From Anaerolineae bacterium (lineage in GTDB: Bacteria; Chloroflexota; Anaerolineae; 4572-78; J111): a stretch of DNA of 47,312 nucleotides. Below the pieces are notes generated by a model that saw only the letters and a program-made list of their open reading frames with translations, was not told the DNA's origin and did no database searches. The DNA is taken from assembly GCA_022071955.1 (NCBI GenBank), contig JAJVIM010000028.1, positions 41,522 through 88,833 of the forward strand, in the 5' to 3' direction. The position numbers and the translations under genes were made by a program. How positions within the stretch are numbered: position 1 is the first letter of the stretch; every line of letters starts with the position of its first letter. Shown here one piece after another: positions 17,950 to 26,621 of this stretch.

Positions 17950-20763
17950 ATGGCACCCGCATCACTCCTGACATCAGGCTTAAAAAAACGGCTGCGGGCC
18001 GGCCTCAATCGCGTTGTCGCCCAAAAATGGCTCAATATTGGGCTGCGAACCAAAATGGGCGCTATTGTGGTGATTGGGTTAGTAGGATTGCTCACAATTT
18101 TTGCGTTGCTCGGCCTCAGCACCACTCGCCAGGCCACCGACCAGGTGCTGAGTGAACGGCTGATGCTGGCGCGATTGAGCGCGGCCAACCTGGATTCCAC
18201 CATTCGCCACATTGAAAGTATGCTCACCATCATTGCCGATCACGAAGTTTTTCAAAATCGGCAGGCCGATCCCACCGCGCAAATGGCGGCCCTGCAGGCC
18301 GGTTTTAAACAAATTGCTCTTTTTGGCCAGGGAATTTACCTGCTCGATGAAACAGGCCAGCCGTTGGCCGCCGCGCCGGACAAAATAACCGGCGTCGATT
18401 GGCCCGCGATTAGCGCGGTTCAGTCGGCGTTGCACAACCGGCTATTTGGATTAGCGATGGCGCCGGGCAACCGGCCCTGGGCCATTATTGCGGTGCCGGT
18501 CCATTCTAAAACCGGCCGGCCGGCTGGCGCTCTGGCGGCTTTGTTAGATTTGACCAATCCGGCAATATCGCCATTTAGAAATCCGTTTGAACTGGGGTTG
18601 ACCGGTATTTTTGATGTGGTGGACCAACATGGGCAGGTGTTGATCAGCGCCAACCAGGAGCGGATTTTAAAGAACAGCGGTCAGGATGAATTGCTCTACC
18701 ATCTGTTCCGGGTTGGACAGCCTGTGGTAGAAACGTGCATTGCCTGCCCGGCCAACCCGCCTTCGGCCCCAGAGGACCTGGTTATCGCTTTTGCGCCAAT
18801 GTCAGAAGCACCGTGGGGGGTGGTCATTCGCCAACAGTCCAGCGAGGTGTTCGCCCCGGTTCGCCGCCTCACGCTGCAAACGCTGGTGCTGGGGTTGGCC
18901 GCTTTGTTGGGCGCAACGGGGCTGGTTTGGGTAACAACCAGCAGCGTGATCAACCCCATGCAGATATTAATAGACGCTGCCAAACGGATTGCCTCCGGGG
19001 ATTTGAGCACCCCTATTTGCTGCGAGCGAGGAGACGAAATTGGGGCGCTGGCCCACAGTTTTGATGCCATGCGCGTTCAACTGAAATATTCTCTGGATGA
19101 AGTCCAAACCTGGAATCGGGAATTGGATGCCCGGGTTCAGGAACGAACAGAAGCAGCTTTGGTGGCCCAACTGGAAGCCCAACTTGCCCGAGATGACCTG
19201 CGAGCCATCATTGATGGGTTGAATGACCAACTCATTGTGATTGATTTGAACCACCGTATTCAGCAGGTAAACAAAGCAGCCCGATTACACTGCGGCGAAC
19301 ATCAGGAGCCAATTGGCCGATTGTGTTACCAATTATTCCACGGCGGCAAAAAGTGCCGTTCGCCCCAGTGTGAGTGCCCGATGTCGGCCGTGCTGACCAG
19401 CGGCGAGTCGGTTAAAGTAACCCACATTCACCCCGACCCATCCACCGGGCAAAAACGTTACGTGGATATTGTTGCTTCGCCCATGTATGATTCGTCCGGT
19501 CAAATTACCCGGATCATCGAGCTAATGCGTGATGTGACCGACGAGAAGCAACTGGCCGACTCGCTGGTTCGCCGCAACCAACAGCTATCCATTTTGAATG
19601 CGGTTGCTACCACGGTGAACCAATCGCTGGATTTGGAACAACTGTTGGGGCAAACACTGGATGAACTACTGCGCCTGACCGAAATTGATGTAGGCGCTGT
19701 TTTTTTGTATACAGAAACGCTGGGCAGCCTGGAGTTGCTGGCCCACCAGGGCCTTTCTGAAGAGGCGGCTCACCTGGCCGCCCGGTTGGGCATGCTCGAT
19801 GGTTCGTGTGGTGGCGTTATGGAAACCGGGCAGATAATTGTCGTGCCAGATTTATCGCGTTACCGGGGCCGGCGAGCCGCCTCGCTCCAACGAGAAAAAC
19901 TGCACACGCTGGTGCACATTCCGCTGGTGGCCAAAGGCTGCAAATTAGGCAGCATTTGTGTGGGCACCCGTAACCGCCGCGAATTTGACGAGGAGGACCA
20001 GGAATTGCTCACGGCCCTGGGCAATCAAATGGCGGTGGCGGTGGAAAATGCCCGGCTCTACGCCGAAGTTCAGCACAAAGAGCAACTGCGCGGTGAACTC
20101 CTCAACAAAGTGATCAATGCCCAGGAAGATGAGCGCAAACGTATTGCCCGCGAGCTGCACGATGAAACCAGCCAAACATTGGCCGCGCTGTTGTACAAAG
20201 TTGAAGAGACAATGGAACTGGATAGAAATGACCAGGCAGAAGTAGACGTAAAACTGACCCGGATGCACAATTTGGTTACGCACACGCTGGATGGCGTGCA
20301 CAAACTCATTTTTGCCCTGCGGCCAACTATGCTGGATCACCTGGGGCTGGTGCCGGCCATTCGCTGGTTTGCGCAATCGCGGCTGGAACCGACCGGTATA
20401 CAGGTTACCATTACGGAAACAACCACAGGGCATCGCCTGCCGGCCGAAGTGGAAACAGCGCTGTTCCGCGTGGTACAGGAGGCTATCAACAATATTGCCC
20501 GGCATTCTGGCGCGCGCAATGTAAAAATTCTGTTCCACCTGGAGGCAGAAACTACCACCATCAACGTTGAAGATGATGGCCTTGGGTTTGATATGGTTGA
20601 AGTGACTCTCTCGCCAAACACCCGGCGGGGGTTGGGGCTGCTGGGTATGCAGGAGCGGATAGAATTATTAGGCGGCAGCATGGAGATTAGCACGGCCCCC
20701 GGTTACGGAACAAGTCTGTGTATGCACATACCCAACCAAAAGCAAGGAGCAGGTTATGGCTGA
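17950..20763 (+). CDS. Membrane sensor histidine kinase (Cache-like/HAMP/PAS/GAF, NarL class)
   Basis: 937 residues. I chose ATG 17950 over the upstream in-frame starts because AAGGAG precedes it by 7 nt and the longer frame would overlap the SDR gene. It has TM1 about 37-57, an extracellular sensor region, TM2 about 310-332, HAMP about 335-385, a coiled coil, PAS about 415-530, GAF about 545-700, dimerisation/phosphoacceptor HisKA_3 with H737 (ARELHDE), and an HATPase domain ending in GLGLLGMQERIELLGG. The PAS domain has a cluster of cysteines (about 448-478, including CYQLFHGG and CRSPQCECP). This could bind metal or respond to redox or thiol state. The gene overlaps its response regulator by 8 nt. 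Convergence with the dsr cluster suggests, without proof, that it controls those genes. Confidence 0.88.
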   Translation: MAPASLLTSGLKKRLRAGLNRVVAQKWLNIGLRTKMGAIVVIGLVGLLTIFALLGLSTTRQATDQVLSERLMLARLSAANLDSTIRHIESMLTIIADHEVFQNRQADPTAQMAALQAGFKQIALFGQGIYLLDETGQPLAAAPDKITGVDWPAISAVQSALHNRLFGLAMAPGNRPWAIIAVPVHSKTGRPAGALAALLDLTNPAISPFRNPFELGLTGIFDVVDQHGQVLISANQERILKNSGQDELLYHLFRVGQPVVETCIACPANPPSAPEDLVIAFAPMSEAPWGVVIRQQSSEVFAPVRRLTLQTLVLGLAALLGATGLVWVTTSSVINPMQILIDAAKRIASGDLSTPICCERGDEIGALAHSFDAMRVQLKYSLDEVQTWNRELDARVQERTEAALVAQLEAQLARDDLRAIIDGLNDQLIVIDLNHRIQQVNKAARLHCGEHQEPIGRLCYQLFHGGKKCRSPQCECPMSAVLTSGESVKVTHIHPDPSTGQKRYVDIVASPMYDSSGQITRIIELMRDVTDEKQLADSLVRRNQQLSILNAVATTVNQSLDLEQLLGQTLDELLRLTEIDVGAVFLYTETLGSLELLAHQGLSEEAAHLAARLGMLDGSCGGVMETGQIIVVPDLSRYRGRRAASLQREKLHTLVHIPLVAKGCKLGSICVGTRNRREFDEEDQELLTALGNQMAVAVENARLYAEVQHKEQLRGELLNKVINAQEDERKRIARELHDETSQTLAALLYKVEETMELDRNDQAEVDVKLTRMHNLVTHTLDGVHKLIFALRPTMLDHLGLVPAIRWFAQSRLEPTGIQVTITETTTGHRLPAEVETALFRVVQEAINNIARHSGARNVKILFHLEAETTTINVEDDGLGFDMVEVTLSPNTRRGLGLLGMQERIELLGGSMEISTAPGYGTSLCMHIPNQKQGAGYG

Positions 20764-21406
20764 GATCAGAATATTAGTGGCCGATGATCACGCTATTTTA
20801 CGAGATGGCATCTGTTCGCTGTTGGAACGCCAGCCGGGGATTATGGTGGTAGGCGAGGCCGGCAATGGCCAGGAAGCCTTGGGCCAGGTGGGCAAACTCC
20901 GGCCCGATATTGTTTTGATGGATGTGGCTATGCCGGTGATGGACGGGTTAGAAGCCACCCGGCGTATAAAAGAAGCTTATCCCGAGGTAAAAATCCTGAT
21001 CCTGACCCAACACGATAATCGGGAGTACGTGGAGCCGCTGCTGCAAGCCGGGGCATCCGGCTACGTGCTAAAGCGTTCGGGGGGGCGAGAGGTGGTTATG
21101 GCTATTCGCCAGGTTTACGAACATGGCGCTTTTTTGGGGCCGGGCGTGGCCCGGCAAGTCCTCAAAAACTATGTTCAGGCTAACGAGCACGCCAAAGAAG
21201 ACACTCCTCATCTCACCGAGCGTGAATGTGAGATCTTAAAATTGACGGTTAAAGGCAAAAGCAACAAAGAAATCGCGGCCCTGCTGGTTATCAGCCCCAA
21301 AACCGTATCGGTGCACCGTACCAACATTATGGCTAAATTAGGCGTTCACAACAGCGCCGAATTGGTTCGCTATGCCATGCAGCACCATCTGGTGAATCTG
21401 GAATAA
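20756..21406 (+). CDS. NarL/FixJ-type response regulator
   Basis: 216 residues. The N-terminal receiver domain has the acidic pair D10/D11, phospho-acceptor D56 (VLMDVAMP) and the conserved Lys in GYVLKRS. A C-terminal LuxR-type helix-turn-helix follows (LTERECEILKL..SNKEIAALL..KTVSVHRTNI). The ATG lies inside the end of the kinase gene (8-nt overlap), preceded by AAGGAG, so the two are a cognate translationally coupled pair. The stop codon is 21 nt from the stop of the last gene of the convergent dsr cluster. Targets are not shown by sequence. Confidence 0.93.
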   Translation: MAEIRILVADDHAILRDGICSLLERQPGIMVVGEAGNGQEALGQVGKLRPDIVLMDVAMPVMDGLEATRRIKEAYPEVKILILTQHDNREYVEPLLQAGASGYVLKRSGGREVVMAIRQVYEHGAFLGPGVARQVLKNYVQANEHAKEDTPHLTERECEILKLTVKGKSNKEIAALLVISPKTVSVHRTNIMAKLGVHNSAELVRYAMQHHLVNLE

Positions 21407-21427
21407 CTATAGGCGCTCCCCAACCCG

Positions 21428-23269
21428 CTAATCGCGCTGTGCAATATGAGTTTGAGGCGACGTCGCATCGTCTTCAAACTTGTGGCAGGCCGGGCACCGG
21501 CCAAGTTCCGGTTTGCCCTGAGTTTCGGCTTCTTGCTGGTGGCAGGGCAGGCAAGCGCCGTGCATGGCGTCTTTGTAACCCGGGGCCAGGTTATTGAACC
21601 GGGCCTCACCGGCCTGGGGCATCATTGTTTCGTGGCACTCGGCGCAGGCTTTAGCCGCCCCGGCTGTGTGCTCAGCCTGATGACATTCCCCGCACGAAGC
21701 GTTGCCGCCCAGTTCAACCTGATGCAGGCTGTGATTAAAAATAGACGCCGGTTGATTCATGTCTTGATGACATTCCCAACAGGCGGTCGCCTCATCGGCC
21801 GGCTTGTTAAGGTGATGGCAGTCAATGCAGGTGCTGCCAGCCGAGGCGGCCGCCCAGCCCAGCCGTTGCTGGTGGCCTACGTGATCAAACGTCACGCCCA
21901 GCCCATTCCGGTTGCCATTAATCCGCATAACTGTCCACCCCAACGCCGCTCTGGCCGGAGTATGTAGCCCGGTTTGCCCTCCAACCCCACCGGCCGGCAG
22001 CAAAGCGATGCCCACAGCAACAACCGGCACCAAAAAAAATGTGCGGCGGGAAACTTTGTCCCACCAATTCTGGCCCTGATACAGCCGGGTTTCCGCATCA
22101 AATACGGGCCGGTCAAACGGTGAGGGACGACTGGCGACGTGCGCCCCGGTTTGGTTGAAAACATTGAAATTTTCGGCCAGAAACAGAAAAACCAGGCCGG
22201 CCCCGGCCACAATGCCGGCGCTGATGGCAAATTCTACCCAACCGGGAAAATACGATGTGCCGGATGTTTGAAAGATGGCCAACCCTCCCACAGACAGGCG
22301 ATTAAACACCAAACCGGCCACCGTTAGCCCGGCGGCGGTAATCAGCCCGGCCGGGCTGGTTCGCACCTGGCGCAGCGAGAGCAGGCTGGCCGGCAACAGC
22401 CCACCCAGCCCAATTTCGGCCCAAAACAAAAAGCTGTACCACGACCCTTCCACGGCTGCCGGCAGAACACCGCGCCAGGCCAGGTCGCCCAGGCGTGCCA
22501 GCAAGTAGAGCCACAAAACCCAGACGGCGGCTCGGCCCAGACCGGCCAGCAGATCAAGGCGCGGCGAGTGGTCAAACAGATAGGCCGAAACGAAGCCTTC
22601 CAGAGTAACCATCATCAAGCCCAGCGCCGCTGCCGAGATAAAAAATAGCACCGGCAAAATAGGGCTGTACCACAATGGGTGCAGCCGAAACGGCATAATC
22701 AAAAATAACGACCCCAGCGACGACTGGTGCAGGGTAGACAAAACTATCCCCAAAATAACCAGCGGCAGGGTGAACCATTTTAGCCAGCGGGCCAACCTTT
22801 GGAAGAATGGGGTTTGCAGCCAGGGCGATTCCAGAATGACCGGGCTAAATTCCAGCGCCAGCACCGAAGTATAGAGCATAACACACCAGGCCACTTCAAA
22901 CAGAACCGAGTGCGGTTGCCAGTGAATCATTGGCGACCAGATGTGCCAGGGCAGGCCCAAATCACACAGCAACCCCACAATTACCGCCACATAACCAAGA
23001 AAAGCTGTTAAAATGGCCGGTCGCAGAATAGAGTGGTACTTTTCCAAATGGAAAATATAAACGGCCGCGGCAATGGTAAACCCACCGGCCGCCAGGGCCA
23101 CGCCGGCCATCACATCAAAGCTAATCCACAACCCCCACGGTGTCGCATCATTTAAGGCTGTGGTTGCGCCCAGTCCCCGTATGAAACGGGCAATCATCGC
23201 TACCAACCCAATAGCGGCAATAACCCACAGGATGTCTTTAACTATCGTGCGTCTACGAGTCGATTTCAT
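21428..23269 (-). CDS. NrfD-like membrane subunit fused to a hexaheme cytochrome c domain
   Basis: 613 residues. About ten hydrophobic helices (residues 12 to about 385) form an NrfD/HmcC/DsrP-like quinone-interacting membrane subunit. A further helix (about 415-435) leads to a C-terminal exported domain with six CxxCH motifs at residues 481, 497, 526, 542, 573 and 592 and several extra His, as in class III (c3/c7-like) cytochromes. In Hmc and DsrMKJOP complexes the membrane subunit and cytochrome are separate proteins; here they are one chain. It overlaps the preceding ferredoxin-subunit gene by 17 nt, and GGAG lies 7 nt before ATG 23269. It is the last gene of the cluster and probably links the quinone pool to periplasm-side electron carriers. 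Confidence 0.88.
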   Translation of the reverse strand: MKSTRRRTIVKDILWVIAAIGLVAMIARFIRGLGATTALNDATPWGLWISFDVMAGVALAAGGFTIAAAVYIFHLEKYHSILRPAILTAFLGYVAVIVGLLCDLGLPWHIWSPMIHWQPHSVLFEVAWCVMLYTSVLALEFSPVILESPWLQTPFFQRLARWLKWFTLPLVILGIVLSTLHQSSLGSLFLIMPFRLHPLWYSPILPVLFFISAAALGLMMVTLEGFVSAYLFDHSPRLDLLAGLGRAAVWVLWLYLLARLGDLAWRGVLPAAVEGSWYSFLFWAEIGLGGLLPASLLSLRQVRTSPAGLITAAGLTVAGLVFNRLSVGGLAIFQTSGTSYFPGWVEFAISAGIVAGAGLVFLFLAENFNVFNQTGAHVASRPSPFDRPVFDAETRLYQGQNWWDKVSRRTFFLVPVVAVGIALLPAGGVGGQTGLHTPARAALGWTVMRINGNRNGLGVTFDHVGHQQRLGWAAASAGSTCIDCHHLNKPADEATACWECHQDMNQPASIFNHSLHQVELGGNASCGECHQAEHTAGAAKACAECHETMMPQAGEARFNNLAPGYKDAMHGACLPCHQQEAETQGKPELGRCPACHKFEDDATSPQTHIAQRD

Positions 23270-24041
23270 GCTCGTGCTCCACAGGCGCGGGATGGCCGCC
23301 CATCAATCTCATTCGCCGGTCAATAATCCAGTAAAGCCCACCCATCAGCGCCGCAACTCCCAAAGCAACCGGCGGAATTTTACCCATCACCACTTCGGTT
23401 AAGGCCGGCAGCGGCTCATGGCCAAGATGTCCCCGGGCCAAAAAATCCAGCGGCACATCTGATATATACAACACCGAGGTCCCGCCGACTTCGTTCTCGC
23501 CAAAGACCGTTTGCAGGTAGCGCCGCGGTTCCGTTTCCAGCCGGTGATGAGCCTCGGCCAGCAGTTCCCGGCGCGTTCCAAAAATGGTGGCCTGGGCCGG
23601 GCAGGCATCGACGCAGGCCGGCAATTGGCCGGCCTGAAGCCGCTCGTAACACAGCGTACATTTGCGCACCAGCGGGGCCAGCGCATCCCACTGGTAACGC
23701 GGAATGCCGTAGGGGCAGGCCATCATGCAGTAGCGGCAACCCAAACATTTACTGCTGTCGTAGATAACCGGACCTTCCGGCGTTTTGTGCATTGCCCCAA
23801 CCGGGCAGGCCGAAACACAGGCCGGCTCCAGGCAATGACGGCACTGCTTGCGCACGTAGCGCCCCGCCGGCCCCATAAGCACCGTATTCCAGCGCCGGGC
23901 CGAAAGGCCATCCGGCGAATCCTGCGGCGCGGGTGTATCCTGGCCCAGGTTATTGGCCTGAGCGCAGGCATCAACACATTGGTTACACCCAATACAGCGG
24001 GTAACATCAATAAGCATTCCTACCGCCGAGGCGTGACTCAT
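23253..24041 (-). CDS. Four-cluster [4Fe-4S] electron-transfer subunit with C-terminal anchor (HmcB/HybA/DsrO-like)
   Basis: 262 residues with four cysteine groups typical of the PsrB/HmcB family: CIGCNQCVDAC near residue 16, CRHCLEPACVSAC, CLGCRYCMMAC, and CTLCYERL with later CVDAC. A hydrophobic helix near the C-terminus (PPVALGVAALMGGLYWII) anchors it. No Tat signal is seen, unlike DsrO, so it may face the cytoplasm or be co-exported. The start codon overlaps the stop of the cytochrome b gene (ATGA), with GGGAGG upstream, and the end overlaps the NrfD-cytochrome gene. The three are thus translationally coupled and form one membrane complex carrying electrons between the CCG protein and the NrfD subunit. 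Confidence 0.88.
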   Translation of the reverse strand: MSHASAVGMLIDVTRCIGCNQCVDACAQANNLGQDTPAPQDSPDGLSARRWNTVLMGPAGRYVRKQCRHCLEPACVSACPVGAMHKTPEGPVIYDSSKCLGCRYCMMACPYGIPRYQWDALAPLVRKCTLCYERLQAGQLPACVDACPAQATIFGTRRELLAEAHHRLETEPRRYLQTVFGENEVGGTSVLYISDVPLDFLARGHLGHEPLPALTEVVMGKIPPVALGVAALMGGLYWIIDRRMRLMGGHPAPVEHEHEIDS

Positions 24042-24742
24042 ATTTTCCTCCCTTCGGTCCCGTACAGCGTTTTGATTACATCGCTGCCGCCGTGCCGCGG
24101 AAAATACCAGGCTACCTCAGAGGCCAATCGAACCAGCGGGAAGAGAACACAGTGGGCAATTTTTGTAAATGGGGTGAGCACAAACAGGAGCAGGCCGTTG
24201 GCAACGTGAAAAAGCATTAATCCATCGTAGGGGACAGGATTCCAGGACCGGCCGGCCACATACCCGGAAACCAGCAGGTTGAGAATGAGCAGCAACAACA
24301 GGTAATCCATTGGCCGGCTCAGTACGCGCGCGCGATGGATATACACTCGATGTAATACCAGGTAAACGGTAGCGAACATCGCTGCCAGGGTAATCCCATC
24401 GAGCCACAGCCGGGGCAGGCCGGGCCAGGCCAACCCCACGTTAGCGGACAGAATATCGATGTGGTTCTGCAAAGCCAGCCCGCTCAAAATGACCCCCAGG
24501 TGCAAGAAAAAGGAAGCGTAACTGTAAACAGGTTGAACCCGGTGCAAACGGGGCAGGGGCACAAGCCAGGCGACCGTTTCTTTTAACACCCGGGCGTAGG
24601 GTATCCGCCGGTCTCCGGCGCGCCGAATGGCGCCAGCAATACCCCACAACGCCAAAACTATCAGGCGGGCCAGCCCCAGAATCAAAATGGCAAGGGCAAA
24701 ATAGAAGAGTGGACCTTTGGCAATTGCCAGCCAGGTTGGCAT
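24038..24742 (-). CDS. NarI/DsrM/HmcE-like membrane cytochrome b subunit
   Basis: 234 residues with five or six predicted membrane helices (for example FYFALAILILGLARLIVLAL, YLLLLLILNLLVSGYV, GLLLFVLTPF) and His residues in helices (FFLHLGVIL, LVLHRVYIH, LFHVANG, KIAHCV) able to ligate heme b. This matches the NarI-like subunit that pairs with CCG-type iron-sulfur proteins in DsrMK, Tmc and Hmc complexes. It lies 17 nt after the CCG gene and overlaps the next gene by 4 nt. It is the second such subunit of the cluster (the other is at 38347-39099). Expected role: electron exchange with menaquinone. Confidence 0.85.
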   Translation of the reverse strand: MPTWLAIAKGPLFYFALAILILGLARLIVLALWGIAGAIRRAGDRRIPYARVLKETVAWLVPLPRLHRVQPVYSYASFFLHLGVILSGLALQNHIDILSANVGLAWPGLPRLWLDGITLAAMFATVYLVLHRVYIHRARVLSRPMDYLLLLLILNLLVSGYVAGRSWNPVPYDGLMLFHVANGLLLFVLTPFTKIAHCVLFPLVRLASEVAWYFPRHGGSDVIKTLYGTEGRKI

Positions 24743-24759
24743 CGTAATTCGAGCCTCCT

Positions 24760-26148
24760 CTACAAAAGTTTGATTGCGCGTAAAACCAGATCGTGAACCC
24801 CCATAATTTCGGCGGGTATTTTGTGGTAGTCAACAATTTCACGCAGTTGCTTTTTACAGTTGGCGCAGGGCGAAACCACAATATCCGCGCCGGTGGCCCG
24901 AATCTGTTCAGCTTTGGTTTGGCCAACCACCTGCATGCGAAAATCGTGGGTTTCATCCAATGAAACCAGACCGCCGCCGCCACCGCAACAATAATTGCGC
25001 GCGCCGCCGGGCGTCATTTCAACAAAATTCCTGGTGCAACGGCGCAAAATTTCGCGCGGCTGGTTAACAATCCAGCCGGAGCGAGCCAGGTTGCAGGGGT
25101 CGTGATAAGTAACCCGTTCCTGAATGATGTTCGGGTCCAGTTGGAGTTTGCCGGCTGTAAGCATTTGATGGGTGAGCTCAAGAATATTGACCACCGGCAG
25201 CGCCTCGCCATCCGTCAGCGCCGCCGCAAACTGCTTGGCCGAGCGCGAAGCGTGTCCGCATTCGCCGATGAGGATTTTTTTGGCGTTGAGCCGCCGCGCT
25301 TCGGCCACCAACTTTTGAACAATCCGTTCCAGCACCCAGTCGTTGTAAAACAAGCCGTAATTGATGCCGTCAAAATAACCGGACCCAATGGTCCAATCGA
25401 TACCGGCGGCATGCAGCACGGCCGCGTTACCCATCAGCGTATCGGCTTCCATCAGGTAATCGCTCACCGCCGGAAAAAAGATGTATTCGGCGTTTTGCCG
25501 GTCAACAGGGAATTTAACCTCCACCCCTTTCATATCGGCCAGTTCTTCTTCCAGAAATTCCAGATTATCCAGCAGCGCCGGCAGCGGAATGGCCGAAGTG
25601 TTGCCGGTTTTGCCTTCCAACTGCTCTCGCACCGACACAACCAGCCCTTTGGGCGCAATACCACTTTCACTGAGGATGTATCGCCCCAGGTGAGTGATCA
25701 GGCCGTGATCTATCCCCAGCGGGCATTCAAGCTTGCAGCGGCGGCAGGCCGTGCAGCGATAAAACGCCTCGGCCATTTCATCAATCTTTTCTTCGGTGAG
25801 GGCGCTGTGGTTAAAGAACTTGCTTTGCAGCCAGCCCGAGGTGGTAAAATGCCGGCGGTAAACATCGAGCAGCAAGTTGGTGCGGTAGCACGGCACATCG
25901 CACGGATCACCCGTGGCTTGATAAACCTGGCAGGTTACGGCGCAGCGGCCGCATTTTGGACTGCTGTGAGCGTAGAGGTCCAGCAAAAAGTGATAGTTAC
26001 TGTGCCGCAAAATGGCGGCAAATGCAGTGAGAAAATTTTCAACGCGATTGCCGGCTGGCTGGACCGGCTCAACATGGTAGTGACTGGCAGGTGTTTGGCG
26101 CTGTTTGTTCTGCGGAGGGTTGTCGGTTGGGGTCGAAGTCAGACTCAT
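24760..26148 (-). CDS. DsrK/HmcF/TmcB-like CCG-domain iron-sulfur protein
   Basis: 462 residues, starting at ATG 26148. AAGGAG lies about 8 nt upstream, and a longer frame would run into the FmdB gene. The N-terminal ferredoxin-like part has C66/C69/C73 and C132/C135/C138/C142. The C-terminal CCG region has YHDPCNLARSG, NYCCGGGGG and SPCANC, the motif set for a noncubane [4Fe-4S] cluster as in HdrB/HdrD and DsrK. Compared with DsrK at 36865-38313, the first Cys of the first cluster is Ser (S63), while two extra Cys (C83, C87) appear just after it. It is probably the cytoplasmic thiol/disulfide or sulfur-substrate module of the second complex; whether its partner is DsrC is unknown. Confidence 0.88.
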   Translation of the reverse strand: MSLTSTPTDNPPQNKQRQTPASHYHVEPVQPAGNRVENFLTAFAAILRHSNYHFLLDLYAHSSPKCGRCAVTCQVYQATGDPCDVPCYRTNLLLDVYRRHFTTSGWLQSKFFNHSALTEEKIDEMAEAFYRCTACRRCKLECPLGIDHGLITHLGRYILSESGIAPKGLVVSVREQLEGKTGNTSAIPLPALLDNLEFLEEELADMKGVEVKFPVDRQNAEYIFFPAVSDYLMEADTLMGNAAVLHAAGIDWTIGSGYFDGINYGLFYNDWVLERIVQKLVAEARRLNAKKILIGECGHASRSAKQFAAALTDGEALPVVNILELTHQMLTAGKLQLDPNIIQERVTYHDPCNLARSGWIVNQPREILRRCTRNFVEMTPGGARNYCCGGGGGLVSLDETHDFRMQVVGQTKAEQIRATGADIVVSPCANCKKQLREIVDYHKIPAEIMGVHDLVLRAIKLL

Positions 26149-26174
26149 CGGTTGTTCTCCTTCCGGGATGAGAA

Positions 26175-26420
26175 TCACGATGCGCGCCGGGTAAAGGTGC
26201 AGCCGGCGCAGTGAGTAGCGGCGCAACCGGCACAGCCACTGCCGCCAATGACTGCGCTGCCGCTGTGCCCGTTGCTAAAAGCGATGACCGGGGTAAACAC
26301 TCGCCGGGTGTGCTGGCCGGCGCACTCCGGGCAGGTTACATCAGTGGCTGCTTCGCTCAAGGCGCGCCGAATCTCAAAATTGTGGCTACAATCTGCGCAG
26401 TGATATTCATACAAAGGCAT
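26175..26420 (-). CDS. FmdB-type zinc-ribbon protein
   Basis: 81 residues. It begins PLYEYHCADC after Met, the family hallmark, with a second pair CPEC to complete a zinc ribbon. A C-terminal extension holds CAGC..CAGC. I chose ATG 26420, with GGAGGG about 5 nt upstream, over an upstream TTG/ATG. FmdB-family proteins are small putative regulators or metal-binding proteins of unknown detailed role. It lies 26 nt before the CCG-protein gene and opens the second sub-operon behind the palindrome at 26473-26500. Confidence 0.8.
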   Translation of the reverse strand: MPLYEYHCADCSHNFEIRRALSEAATDVTCPECAGQHTRRVFTPVIAFSNGHSGSAVIGGSGCAGCAATHCAGCTFTRRAS

Positions 26421-26472
26421 CGTGCCCTCCTTTGAAAATAAGCGAATCAACGAATCGGCGAATCAGCGAGAT

Positions 26473-26500
26473 GTAGGGGCGGTTCGCGAACCGCCCCTAC
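26473..26500. repeat. Perfect 28-bp GC-rich palindrome in a 201-bp spacer
   Basis: The 14-bp half-site 26473-26486 is an exact reverse complement of 26487-26500. The spacer 26421-26621 also contains short direct repeats of CGAATC type (26443-26470), TGAATGG-like repeats (26562-26578) and CTCACCAAAC/CTCACCCAAC repeats (26582-26610). The palindrome could be a dispersed element and/or a partial terminator separating dsrN from the FmdB/Hmc-like sub-operon. No U-tract follows. Confidence 0.75.
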
Positions 26501-26621
26501 TCAATTTTCATTCCTGGTGTCGTTCCGATTGGAACTATCGGACTCCTTTGAAAATAGCGAATGGTGAATGGTGAATAGCAAACTCACCAAACCCACCCAA
26601 CTCACCCAACTTCCTCACATT

